Shown one piece after another: positions 20,655-31,275 of a DNA stretch of 37,881 bases; the first letter of the stretch is position 1, and every line of letters starts with the position of its first letter. Below the pieces are notes generated by a model, which saw only the letters and a program-made list of their open reading frames with translations, was not told the origin of the DNA and made no database searches. The stretch is taken from contig JBOZIK010000001.1 of the NCBI GenBank assembly GCA_051453625.1, forward strand, positions 288,381,586-288,419,466. The letters run 5' to 3'. Made by a program: the position numbers and the translations under genes. The stretch comes from Welwitschia mirabilis (taxonomy: Eukaryota > Gnetophyta > Gnetopsida > Welwitschiales).

Positions 20655-21208
20655 GGTGATAAAACTAGAACTTAATGCTAAGGAGGGCATAAAGAAAGAG
20701 AAATTATTATTTTAGTTTATGTTGAAAAATTTCTTTTGGAGTGGAACTTGTAGTTCTTTATGAATGTTGAAATTTTAGTGATGTAATTATTATGATCTTG
20801 AGAATACTTCCCAAACTGAATCATGTGTATTCTTAATTATACCTTCTTGAATTTATAATAGCAGAAGTAATAAATTTTGATTTTTCTTGTTAAAAATCTC
20901 TATATTTTCATAGTCAATTTTCTTATTAAAAACTACTATATTTAGAAATGTAGAATCTTTAATATTATTAATTTACTTATAACTTGTTAGAATAATTATT
21001 GATTTTATAGAAGTATATTATTCCATATATTATAATTATTTTTGAATTAATCATTAATATAGCAGGTTACTTTTAGAGAAGGAACATTTAATACTTCATG
21101 GAGGAGAAGGCCATATTAATAAAAATAACAATTTTTTATTATAAAAATTGGATGTTACATTTTCAAAAGTAACATTTCTCAATTTCAAAAATTATGGGAG
21201 TTACAACT

Positions 21209-21259
21209 TGGTTTCAGATCAAGTTTGAATTTTTCAACTATAGAAATTTGTGTATTATA
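21209..21259 (+). other. Primer binding site and short leader of the inserted LTR
   Basis: TGGTTTCAGATC (21209-21220) matches 10 of 12 bases of TGGTATCAGAGC, and AAGTTTG continues the usual downstream context. About 39 bases of leader remain before the probable target duplication at 21260. So the insert is LTR plus primer site plus a stub, rather than a plain solo LTR. Confidence 0.6.
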
Positions 21260-21264
21260 GTAAC

Positions 21265-21990
21265 ATAAAAAATTCCATTATTACCTTCAAAGTCAAACTT
21301 TCTTAGATTATTTCTTTTAGTTAAAATAAAATACTTTAAACAAAAAACATAAAAATAACTTACTGAGGTCTTCTTACCAGACCATAATTCATATGGATTT
21401 TGGAAGTAAAACATTTTACTAGAACTTTATTCAAGATATAACAAGTAGTATCAATAGATTCTACATAGACAGGATATGGAACTTGTTTATCGTGCATCAT
21501 TATGTTTGACATTTTATTTAAAATCCAATTCTTTCTTTCAGCAACTTCATTTTTATTGTGGATTTTTTAGTGCAAATAATTAATGAATAATACCAAGTTA
21601 TTCTAAAAAATTTTTAAACTTTTTATTTTTTAATTTTATGTAAGTATCACTTCTTATTATCTTGATATTGTATTTCTTTTGGATCTATAACTTAATGCAC
21701 AACTTAGAGAAAATGTTAAATTCCTTATCCTTGTATGCATGAAAGAATATCCATGTAAAACAAGAGTAATCATCAATAATAGTTAGAAAATATCTTTCTT
21801 TATTAAGACTTTCTATAGGTAATGGATCAACAATATCAAGATACAAAAAATCTAAAGCACTTTTAGTTGTCATAGTGTTTTTATTATCAAATCTTACCCA
21901 TGTTTGCTTTTCTTTCTAGCATACCTCACAAACCTGATTATTAAGGCTTTACAACTTAAAAAGTCTTGTTACCATTTCCTTTAAAAATAA
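21265..21990 (-). pseudogene. Integrase of element B (HHCC and D,D-35-E core)
   Basis: Minus-strand remnant. In the zinc domain NIGHVN keeps the second His, the usual Trp-His before it reads Tyr-Met, and QVCEVC keeps both Cys. The open frame 21873-21685 covers the core start: YLDIVDP (first Asp codon 21835-21837) and TIIDDYSCFTW. Then RSD (Asp codon 21646-21648) and VAERKN (Glu codon 21537-21539) lie about 35 residues apart, so all three catalytic positions survive. TTCYILNKV and RKFDFEG lead to the break by the LTR insertion. Stops and small indels make the gene inactive. Confidence 0.85.
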
Positions 21991-22371
21991 TATTTTTAGT
22001 AAGTCTTTATTTACATGTCCAATATTCATGTATCATAGCTCCATTTCACCTGTAGTACTTAATAGAGACTTAGTTTCCTTATTATAAATGTCTTGTAGAA
22101 TAATGATGTAGATATTTTATTTTCTAATATCACACAACTGACTAATACTTAAAAGACTATGTTAAAATCCTTCTATAAAGAAAACATCTTTTACCTTAGC
22201 TAGATTACATCCTTCAATAGTTCCAATACCTCTGATAAGTACCTTAATATTGTCATTAGAAGTGACTGCTCCTCTATCTTGCTCTACTAAGGTGGTAAAG
22301 TTAAATTTATCTCTAGTCATATGCCTTGAAAATTTACTATTAACATATAGGCATGTTCCTTTACTACTCAT
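21991..22371 (-). pseudogene. Protease and gag-pre-integrase of element B
   Basis: An open 69-codon piece (22371-22162) reads CLYVNSKFSRHMTRD, then NFTTL, ...IRGIGTIEG... and DVFFIEGF. The family pattern has Asp-Ser-Gly where this has Asn-Ser-Lys, so the aspartic protease active site is gone although the rest (SRHMT) is well kept. HSLLSISQLCD follows near 22155-22125, the gag-pre-integrase signature. The plus-strand frame 22250-22492 is its shadow. Confidence 0.85.
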
Positions 22372-24110
22372 AGTGAAATATAAACTAATAGAGCTAGTTT
22401 TAATTTTAGAATCTATATTTTTTTTGTTTTATCCTACACAAGATGTAGTACCATACTTCTTGGTCTTTTGGCACTATCAACATAATATCTAATTTTGAAT
22501 TTCTTTAGATAATTAAACTAATAATGACCACATTTATTATTATTAGTATAAACTACATGCTCATACCTTGTTTTGTAATTTAATTTATTAAACAAGAAAG
22601 CTAAAGTACTAGTGGATGCTTTATTATTTCCTAAACCACTTCTATCATTTAGACTTTACATTGTCCAAGCAGGATGTTTAAGGTATCCTTACCTTGGATA
22701 AACTTCTTATTAATTGTTTTTTAGTTAAAAACTTCCTGTCTAATATGATTTAAATCATACATTAGTTTAGTAATCCTATCTTTAAGATATAAGTTTTTAG
22801 ATAATAATCTATTGCAAGAATATATTTCTTGTTCATATGCTAATTCATGAAAATGAAGCAATTTTTCATTTTAGTATATATCTTTTTCAACTTAATAAAT
22901 TCTTGAAAAAATAAAGCATACCTATCTTAAAGTTCCATATCATTTTCACCTTCACTATCTTATTCAAATTCTTATTTTCTTCCATCACTTTTCTTTTGAA
23001 TATGTACAATGGCCCAGTAGAATGAATGATATTTTTTGTCATTAAATGTTTTTATTTTAGTTGCATCCTCATCATCATCTTATCCTATGGAGAAAGATCT
23101 TCTTTTCTTGGGCTCTTTATTTTGTGATTTTTTCTATACTTTATTAGAGCGAGGACATTTTAAAGGTATGTGTCCTCATCCTCCATAAATGTAACATTTG
23201 AACTTGAAAATATTAGACTTGGAAGAAAATGAAGAGCTACTAGTAGTTTTACCTTTGGACTTACCTCTAGATTGAAATATAAATGATGTTTGATAGTTCT
23301 CCTTCTTGTTATTATTTCATATGTATTTTAACTTTCCTTATGATAAAAGCAAGTTCTTCTTTCACATCATCTTCAGAGTTATCTTCATTTGATCTATCTT
23401 ATAATTTTCCTTTAGATGTTTAATTTGTATTTTCACTATCTTTAAGAGCTATAAACTTCATCCTTAGAGCATAATATTGAATAAGATTTATTCCATAAGA
23501 CATTAAAGCACTTTGTAATTCTTTAATATTTATTAAGTTAAAGTTTTTTTATTCTTTTATGGTTGTTGTCTTAGGCTTGCATTCTAGAGTTAAGGATATA
23601 ACAACCTTTTAGATTATCTTGTCCTCAGAAATATTTTCACTAATGCCATTTATAGCATTTAATATATTAGAGACTCTTGTAAACTATTCATCTACTCTTT
23701 CATCATTATTCATTTTTAGATTTTTCAAACTGATCTATCTAAATAAAAATCTTTAATTTCTTAATGATAAAGGTTCCTTCATGTGTCTGCACTAGAACAT
23801 TCCATATTTATTAAACAATTTTACATCTAGCTATTCTATTAAATTCCTTTATTATAAGGGTTGCGTAGAGAACATTCTTAGCTTTTGAGTCATAGATGAA
23901 GGTTGTCTTCTCTTTGTGTTTCTAATTCCTTATAGGTTTGATCTATGTAATGGAGGTTTTTGCAACATCTATTATGGTTTATGTAGGTTTTGAGTATTCA
24001 TTTTTATTGCTTTATTAAATCTAAAACTCATAAAATTATAAGTCCATTCACATCTTCATCTTTCAATAGGCATAGTTAGTCTCATCAAAGAGTGGAGGTT
24101 TGATAGATGA
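22372..24110 (-). pseudogene. gag of element B (Sirevirus type)
   Basis: Reading down from 24100: IKPPLFDETNYAY then TGA (plus-strand TCA, 24063-24065) at the usual Trp, as in element A. Capsid landmarks are IIQKVVISLTLECKPK and INIKELQSALMSYGI (about 23630-23490) and EELAFIIRK near 23360. The zinc knuckle is at 23155-23196: first Cys, His and last Cys remain, the second Cys is Tyr, and a stop replaces the residue before Gly-His. LKDRITKLMYDLNHIRQEVF (about 22795-22735) is the Sirevirus coiled coil. There are many stops. It sits directly after a primer site and 5' LTR. Confidence 0.85.
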
Positions 24111-24161
24111 CACCCCTTTCATAGTAAACTCAAGGATGTTACTCCCTTTTAATGAGTATTC

Positions 24162-24173
24162 ACTCTAATACCA
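24162..24173 (-). other. Primer binding site of element B
   Basis: On the minus strand TGGTATTAGAGT matches 10 of 12 bases of TGGTATCAGAGC. It is two bases from the LTR edge. Confidence 0.75.
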
Positions 24174-24175
24174 CT

Positions 24176-25532
24176 TGAGGATTAATTTGATCTTAAAGGG
24201 AAGGGATAACTGAGTTCAACTAAATAAAAAATTATACCGAACAAGAATAAAAATAATACTAAAAAATATTACCAAAAAAACATGATTTCCTAGCATGGTT
24301 ATGTCATACATAAAGGGTATCTTTCACTCACACCTTCAAGTATTCTTAACTTGTAATAAATAGTGGTTTTCTAGCATGCCACTTATCTCATAACAAATGA
24401 GATTCTCCTCATAAGGTAGAATTCTTTTCCCCTCAAGGGAATAGTGGTTTTAATAGATACATCATGAACCTTATGAGGGTTTCCTTATAAGGCAGTACTC
24501 TCTTCCCTATAAGAAAATAATAGTTTTTTAGCTAACTAATAACCTTACATTTAAAAAATATCTAAAAGCATAATAACCAATGCATAACTCTACAACAGCT
24601 ACCTTACAAAGTATTTGATAGTTTAAGGAATGAATTTTACAATAGTATTCAACAATAAGATAGTTCATAATAAAAAATTAAAATACAACATAACAACAAG
24701 CCTGAATATTTGCTTTGATGAAGATTTGAGATTCTTGAAGTTGTTGTTATTGTTACAAGTATGAATGAAGAATGAAGTAATGAAGATCCAAGTTAAAGAG
24801 ATGAAAACAATATTAGCTCCTTGCCAATGGATCCTTGGATTTCTTCATAAAAGGTTTCCTTAGCTTATTCTTTCAAAATTCTCTATATTTTTTTATTGAA
24901 CGAAGTGCTAAAAAGTTCTCTTTTGATTTGTAACATTGATTCTTTATAGGATTGAAGAAGATATATCCATTTTATATTAAAAGATAACTATTTGATTCTA
25001 TAACTATTGTGTAACAGATAGTTAACATCTATATTTTAGGCTTGTAACCTTACTTTTAATTGATGTAAACTTTTATCCAAAACATATTGAATTTTATAGA
25101 TGTCTTCATTCCAAAGGTCTTCACTTTTATAGACTTCTTAAATCATCTTGCATAGATTTTGATGAATTTTGCAATGTAGTATCCTTAGATCTTTGTGATC
25201 ATGATTTCATGATGTACAAGTTTATAGCTCATCTAAAATGTAAGATATTCATCAAAAATCAAATTGACTCTATTACCTATTTTAGATAAATACATTTAAG
25301 ACATCTTCACTTTTCCAAACGCATTCACTCAGTACCTATTTAATTTCTTAAACATCTTCATACAATTGATTTTGTAGTTTATCATATAATTCTTTTCATA
25401 AGGTGTTATGTTTGAAGATCCATCATGTTCAAGTGTTTTATCAAGATCTAATGTTCCTATAATGACCTATATACATATTCACATAAGATATTTGATAAAT
25501 GAAATCATCAAAAATATATTTTCCAATAATAT
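24176..25532 (-). repeat. LTR B: 5' LTR of element B
   Basis: From TGAGGATTAA beside the primer site to CCAATAATAT. It shares both ends and scattered blocks (ATAGTGGTTTT, ATTCATCAAAA, CTCTATTACCT, ATTTGATAA) with LTRs C and D, but is much less like them than they are like each other. Length is about 1.36 kb. It contains AGATGTCT at 25098 and AGACATCT at 25299. The frame at 25408-25596 overlaps its outer end and is not a gene. Confidence 0.7.
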
Positions 25533-26788
25533 AAAACAACCTCTACCTCTAATAAACAATTTTAAACTTCTACATTATCCAATCAGTGCACCTTAAAATA
25601 AGTCATATAGTGTGTTGTTTTAAGTTCATTAATTATTATATTGAAATATTAATGAATAAGATATCATGAAGGATCGATAGCATGATGTCAAGTAAACTTC
25701 TTAAAAGGAGCCACTTGAAAGCCTTTTTCAAAATTAGCATCCATTTAATCTCTAAAATAAAAGGAATCCTCTTGATGAGACCTCTTATTTTCTTGTTGAA
25801 CTATTAAATCTTCTAATCTCTCTATCTTTTTAATATGTGCAATTAAGCCTTGAGCTTTTAAAACTAAATAAGAAAGAAAGACTGGTAACATCTTGTTCAT
25901 GTTAGAAGAACAAGGTCATAGGTCAGTTGAAGTAGAAATAGGTGGATGTGGAGCTAAAAATAGAGTAAAATATCAAATTATTACAGATGGAGTAAACATT
26001 TTTATATTAAATAAAGGAGTAGATAAGAAATATATGACCTATAATAAAGGATTCAAATCAATCATACCATTAGGATGATTTATTCAAATTCAAAAAAAGC
26101 TAGGATTTCTAAACTAAATAACAAAGATAAGCTAAGAAAGTTACTTACTTCAACCTTAAATGAATACCTCTATATTTGTCCATACTTAATTTCCTATTTT
26201 ATTAGGTATGAATTAGGAAAAACATTTTTAGATGGTTTTGCCATAATAAAAACAAGGAATAAGTCTAACACAAAGACTAAGAAAATAGGAAAAACTAACA
26301 TGATAAAGCATGGATAAGGAATATTCTTCTTTGTTATCATTTTAATTTGGAATAGGAGACTGGAAATGAAGAGCCTTATTCCCTATTTAATTTAATTAAT
26401 AAGAATTTTTAGAAGAGGACTATTCTTGAATATCTATTTAGAAGGAAGAATTCAAAGACTGGTAAGAGAACAATAGTGGTCTTAATCATGAAGTAAAGAA
26501 TAAAATAAATCCTTACATTTGAGGAAAACAACCTAGTAGTAGAAGAATGAATTGGATTACTCTCTTTACTAGAACTGCGATATTTCCAGCCGGTGGATGA
26601 TGGGAAGAGAAGAAAGAGGCATTATCAAACCATGAGTAAAGTCATATTGTTTGATATTCACAAAGGAACTACCCCGATAAAAGGTAAAAAATAAAGAAAG
26701 TAAAACTCCCTTACAAGTCAGGCTATCTGAATTAGAATTATTCTTGGCTTTAAAAATTTAAAAGATAACTTTAATATAAATATTTTGA
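25533..26788. other. Unassigned region with small open frames
   Basis: No family recognised. On the plus strand, frames of 61 codons (25893-26078) and 80 codons (26075-26317) overlap by ATGA. A third, 26570-26690, reads ELRYFQPVDDGKRRKRHYQ and is less AT-rich than its surroundings. On the minus strand about 25860-25750 reads LIAHIKKIERLEDLIVQQE, a coiled-coil-like piece. Any could be retrotransposon debris. It ends at a 100-N gap. Confidence 0.4.
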
Positions 26789-26888
26789 NNNNNNNNNNNN
26801 NNNNNNNNNNNNNNNNNNNNNNNNNNNNNNNNNNNNNNNNNNNNNNNNNNNNNNNNNNNNNNNNNNNNNNNNNNNNNNNNNNNNNNNN

Positions 26889-26975
26889 GTTTGATAGATG
26901 ACACCCCTTTCATAGTAAACTCAAGGATGTTACTCCCTTTTCATGAGTATTCACTCTAATATCACTTGAGGATTA
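26889..26975 (-). repeat. Near-identical copy of the gag leader and primer site of element B
   Basis: These 87 bases match 24098-24184 at 85 positions. They include the primer site at 26953-26964 (TGATATTAGAGT on the minus strand) and the first bases of LTR D. They begin exactly at the end of a 100-N gap, so an assembly cause is possible. Confidence 0.8.
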
Positions 26976-28389
26976 TTGAACTTGAAGGAGAGGAATGAAT
27001 GAGATATATCAAATAAAGCTCTATTGAAAGATCAATTAAAATCTATATAATAAAAGTCTTACTAGATTAACATGGTTCCCTAACCTAGATACATCCATAC
27101 ATAAAGGGTAGTTTCCTCTTATATCTTTGGATATTCGTAACTTTAAAAATAGTGGTTTTGGAGAATCGCATACCTTACATAAAATTGAGATAATCCTTTC
27201 AAGGTAGCACTCTCTTCATCCCAAAAACATACAATAAATCAAAACAAAAATGTGATCATAAGTACATATAAAAGCACACCCATACTAGGGTCTTTTTACT
27301 ATATGAAAATCCTAGTAAGAGATCCGAATATTGAATAAGAAATGGACTATAATGAGTGTATTAAAAAATATAATAGTGATATAATTTAAGTTCTAATAAA
27401 TAATGATAATAAAAGAAACAAATATCTTAAAAAGATATTTCTTTGATGAACTGCTTGAGTTCTTCCTTATTATTCTCATCCATAAGTGTCAAAGATCAGA
27501 GTGATGTAACTTTATTAGAGTAACTAATCACATGATGTATTTACTAGATAGTCCTTGGCAAAATATAGATAAAAGCTTCATGTCTAGAAATAATCACTCA
27601 TGTGACATAGTAATTTTTCTTCTCTGTTTATGCCCTTTCATACATTTTATGTCTTCCATTCTACTACTCTAGATTAATAGCCTATTTGAAAACATGTAAC
27701 TGCTATACAACATATAGGAACAACTGAGATTTTGGCATACAATGACTATTTAATTTTTCATACATTTTTAAAATAGACATATTTGAAATGATAGATGTCT
27801 CTTATTAGGTATACTTCTTTAACATGAAATATGTTTCTGATCAAACTACCTAGATTTCGATAAAACTTAAGCTGTAATTTCTATGATCCTTAGTGATCAT
27901 GAATCCAAGGTATAATACTTGGTTGATTCCCTATGAAGTACATAATTCATCAAAATTTAATTTGTCTTTATTACCTCTTATAGATCACTATAGATGTCTT
28001 TACCTTTGTAGATGTCTTCCAATAGTTAAGGTAGTATAGATGTCTTTAATGTAATAGATCTCTTTCACTTATCTTAGGCCCTTGGTTTAATATAGATGTC
28101 TTTTTAATTATAGATGTCTTATCCTATGACAAATTCTAGTTTATCAAAGACCTCATTGATTAGCAAAAATCTTTTCTAGAGATGTCTTCACATGTACAAA
28201 TATCTTCAGTTAGTTGTGTATTCTCATTTAAGAAATATAAACTAAAAATTTTGCATAATACAAACTTGATGTTTTTACTTGAATTGATGCTTTTTGTGAT
28301 TTGGTGTTTTCCAAGTTGGCATGTCTACATAATAGACACATTACATTTGATAAGTGGAATCATTAAAACTATAATTTTACCAATAATAT
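26967..28389 (-). repeat. LTR D: 5' LTR, partner-like copy of LTR C
   Basis: It runs from TGAGGATT to CCAATAATAT, 1,423 bp, collinear with LTR C (2538-3960). The primer site at 26953-26964 on its inner side makes it a 5' LTR of a minus-strand element. It holds seven AGATGTCT words (27793-28187). The plus-strand frame at 28182-28442 starts in its outer end and runs past it; it has no coding support. Confidence 0.75.
27793..28187. repeat. AGATGTCT motif cluster in LTR D
   Basis: AGATGTCT starts at 27793, 27992, 28010, 28038, 28094, 28112 and 28180, all on one strand, in the part of the LTR that would be U3. LTR C has the word or its complement at 3582, 3610 and 3666 in the matching part. Confidence 0.7.
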
Positions 28390-29537
28390 GTCTATCAACA
28401 CTTTCCTTAACAATGAGTAGTATACCTTTTTTTTTTTTGTAGTATAGCTTATAGATGGTTTGGTGTGTTTTTATAAAAGATACAACCTCCTAACATCCTT
28501 TAAAATTTTCTTAGGTTTCTTATTATGAGGAAAATATTTAACCATGCAAGAACCTTCATAATAAAAACACGTTGAGATCTTAGGACTCTTAACTACATTT
28601 CTTGAAGGATCACCTTTTTCTCCTAAGGGTAATTCCTAATAACATGAGAATATTCATAAGTAAAACATTAAAAGCATTTAGAACCATTAATTGTATTATT
28701 AAATAAGCCTTTACTTTTGGACAAGAGGAAACTTGCCCCTTTTTTAAGATTGCAATTCATATGCTCTAACTTCTTTAGCTCTATTATTACTCATTGTAAA
28801 ACATGGGTTTCTCACAAGTGGCTTCTTCTGTGGTTGTATTTCTTGATCCTCTTTTAGTACTCTACTTCTTACCTAAAAGTTTTTATCTCTATTCCATGAT
28901 TCTTTAGCAATCTTGATCTTTTCTAAGGCCTTAATAATAGTTTTGGAATGAAAGAGCTTAACTTGATTCTAGATTACAAGATGTAATCTAGCTACTAGTT
29001 TTCTTACTATTACCACTTCATTCATAACTATCTTTGAAACATATCTAAATAGCCCCATGAATTTATCTTCATATTAGACTACTAGCAAGAATTTCTATAT
29101 AAGGTTATAGAATTCTTCTACCTTTAAATTTTTACAGTATTTAGATATGTATCTTCTATAGAATATGGCTTTAAATTCTTTCCTGTCTAGCTATTCTAGA
29201 GTTCTTAAGTCATACCTTCTTTACTTCCCATCATAATGCTATCCTCTGTGTTAGCTAATGCATGGCCAAAGTATCCTTTTTCTTTGAGGTGAAGTTGAAT
29301 AACTCTATCTCTTATGTTATAAATAATAGTAATGTTTTTGATCAAAACTAAATCATTAGGTTCTTACATGAGTGAACATCATTTTTGCCATTACTTCTTT
29401 CTTATAGCTTATCCACTAAATTGTTTATTACTATGACTAAAGATTTAACATCTAATAAGGAAATTTATTCTTAGTTAGTAGTCATCTGTCAATCTTACAA
29501 GATTAATTTATATTAAAAAGGAGGATGAATACCTATA
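28390..29537 (-). pseudogene. Ty3/gypsy gag remnant
   Basis: Minus-strand Retrotrans_gag-type capsid. Reading down from about 29225: TLEWLDRKEFKAIFYRRYIS, then KNLKVEEFYNL, a segment ending VIVRKLVARLHLVI, and KIKIAKESWNRDKN near 28895. Two knuckle-like segments follow: CFTYEYSHVIRNYP (28665 down to 28626) and CFYYEGSCMVKYFP (near 28570-28530). Each is one residue short, and conserved Cys/His positions are Tyr, Phe or Cys. Stops interrupt throughout. No protease or RT follows, because LTR D begins at 28389. A primer site and probable LTR lie upstream, so this is the 5' end of one element. Chromovirus is the likely lineage. Confidence 0.7.
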
Positions 29538-29549
29538 GATTTAGTACCA
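29538..29549 (-). other. Degenerate primer binding site of the gypsy element
   Basis: On the minus strand TGGTACTAAATC matches 8 of 12 bases of TGGTATCAGAGC, followed by TATAGG where TAGG is usual. It lies upstream of the gag remnant. Confidence 0.45.
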
Positions 29550-30001
29550 TATGAAAGAAATAATTAGAATATACCAATAAAACATGGTAGCTAATGTAAC
29601 TAAATTTAAGTACAGTTATGACCATAAGCCTTAATTTAGAAACAAGACTTTAAGCTTAAGAAATAAAGAAATATGATATAACAAGATCATAAGTTTTCAT
29701 AATGAACTATTTAATCCAATTAATATTTTTCAAACACAAGGCACTAAGTAAATATTTAATTTTTATATGCCCTCCTCTATAAGATATATTAGCCTTTATT
29801 GTGATCTAGTTTATCAATCATTTAACATAAAGAGTATGAAGAGAAAATCATAAATTATCATAGTATACTTGGGATAAGATAAGAATTAAGATAGAAGATT
29901 CAAGATATGAGGTATATTAAGATGAGATAAGAAGAGAGACTTGAAATTCTCAAGTTCTTAATTTTCATGAAAATGTAATGAGAGTAATTAATTTTATTGT
30001 C

Positions 30002-30324
30002 TTTTTACTACCTTACTTTAAAATTTCTAGATTATTATTTCCACTATCTTAGTCAGAAATTTGTGATTTCATTTTCCATTTTCTCATTCAACAATCCATG
30101 AATTATCATTCTCACTGCCTCAGTCGATAATCTATGATTCCAATTTTCACTACCTTATTTGGAAATTTGTGGACTATTATTCCCACTGACTTAGTTGGAA
30201 ATTTGTATTTTCATTTTCAATTATCTCATTCAATGATCTATGGATTATTATTTTCACTACCTTAGTTGCTAATATATGTATTTATCATTTTCATTGCCCT
30301 AGTCAATGATCTTTGGAACTCTTA
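30002..30324 (-). repeat. Nine-unit tandem repeat alternating ~37 and ~34 bases
   Basis: Units like TTTTCACTACCTTAGTTG followed by AATCTATGG start near 30002, 30039, 30072, 30109, 30143, 30180, 30213, 30251 and 30288. The spacing alternates, which implies a roughly 71-base dimer as the amplified unit. It is the reverse complement of the array at 20199-20430. Confidence 0.75.
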
Positions 30325-31150
30325 TTTCTATAAGAAGATCGAAAGTTTTAAAGATACCATAAGAAGAATAAGATTGATTTTTAAAGAACCATCAAATTAA
30401 TTACTATCGAATCCTGTTAGGGAAATCATAACTATTAGAAACTTTAGGCTTTAATATCAAAATTTTAACAACACCTTATTCAAGGCATACATCTCTCACA
30501 ACTAATCTACCTAAGAATAAAGAAAAGATAGACATCCTATAGCTAGGTTTTTCCTCAAGGTAGTTTAATAAAATCAAGCTTGGTCTTACATAGTTTTATT
30601 TAAATAATATAAGGGTTAAAATAATTTGAATAAGTGTTACAAGGCTTTAAGATCACAATCCCATTCTATACAAGTCATGAACTAGCCACTACATTAGCAA
30701 AAGCAAGAGATTAAGATTATAAATTAAGTAGGCTACTAACCACTTTTAACAATTAATCAAAGTATCCATACATGGTGGAGGAATAATGAATAGAAATGGA
30801 AATAAAATTACTACTCTTAGTTATATAATATGGATTAGTATGATAATAAGTCAAATAAAATATCACACATTAGCATAACAAAGATAATAAATTTTGTTTA
30901 ATCTTATATCCATACTAAAAATTTAATAGCAGCTTAAAAAAGAATTAGCAAGTTAAACCATAGATTAAATATGATTCATTAGCTTTAAATAAATGTAAAA
31001 CATCAAAATCCCTCTTCTATAGATAGTGGAAGTTAACGATAATGCTTGAATTTTGAGGATAAGAGCTCTAGCCATGAGATGTAAAGCATAGGGAATTTAG
31101 AGCTATGGGTGACAATTCACATAGGATCTTAAAGCAAGATGGGATTACAA

Positions 31151-31275
31151 GAATTGCCATGAGCTATAAGCCATCACCCTAAGAAACTTACAAAGTGAGA
31201 ATTACCACAAGCCATGGATTGTCATCTTGGGAGAGGTTAAAAGATAATTACCATGAGTTATAAATCATGTCAATT
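31151..31275 (-). repeat. Short tandem repeat, ~47-base period
   Basis: ATTGCCATGAGCTATAAGCC (31153), ATTACCACAAGCCATGGATT (31201) and ATTACCATGAGTTATAAATC (31247) are 48 and 46 bases apart. A weaker copy is at about 31320. It lies inside the probable gypsy LTR. Confidence 0.55.

Larger units (their letters stand above)
19265..21205 (+). repeat. Chromovirus-type Ty3/gypsy LTR inserted in element B integrase
   Basis: Begins TGTCACATCC and ends GGGAGTTACA, three bases before an initiator-Met-type primer site. Total length is about 1.94 kb. An internal GGATGTTACA at 21150-21159 mirrors the start. It holds a tandem repeat at 20199-20430 and a TATA-like TATATAAATA at 20645-20654. Flanking bases are GTAAT (19260-19264) and GTAAC (21260-21264), a likely target duplication with one change. 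Both sides are integrase text in the same order, which supports insertion. The small minus-strand frame at 19830-20042 is inside this LTR and has no recognisable product. Confidence 0.7.

Noticed and set aside
2538-25532. LTRs C and B as the pair of a single element
   Set aside because: C is much more like D than B in length and sequence, so I do not pair C with B, although the coding order would allow it.
28182-28442. 86-codon plus-strand frame with hydrophobic text
   Set aside because: It starts in the outer end of LTR D and runs into a poly-T tract; the hydrophobic look comes from T-rich sequence.
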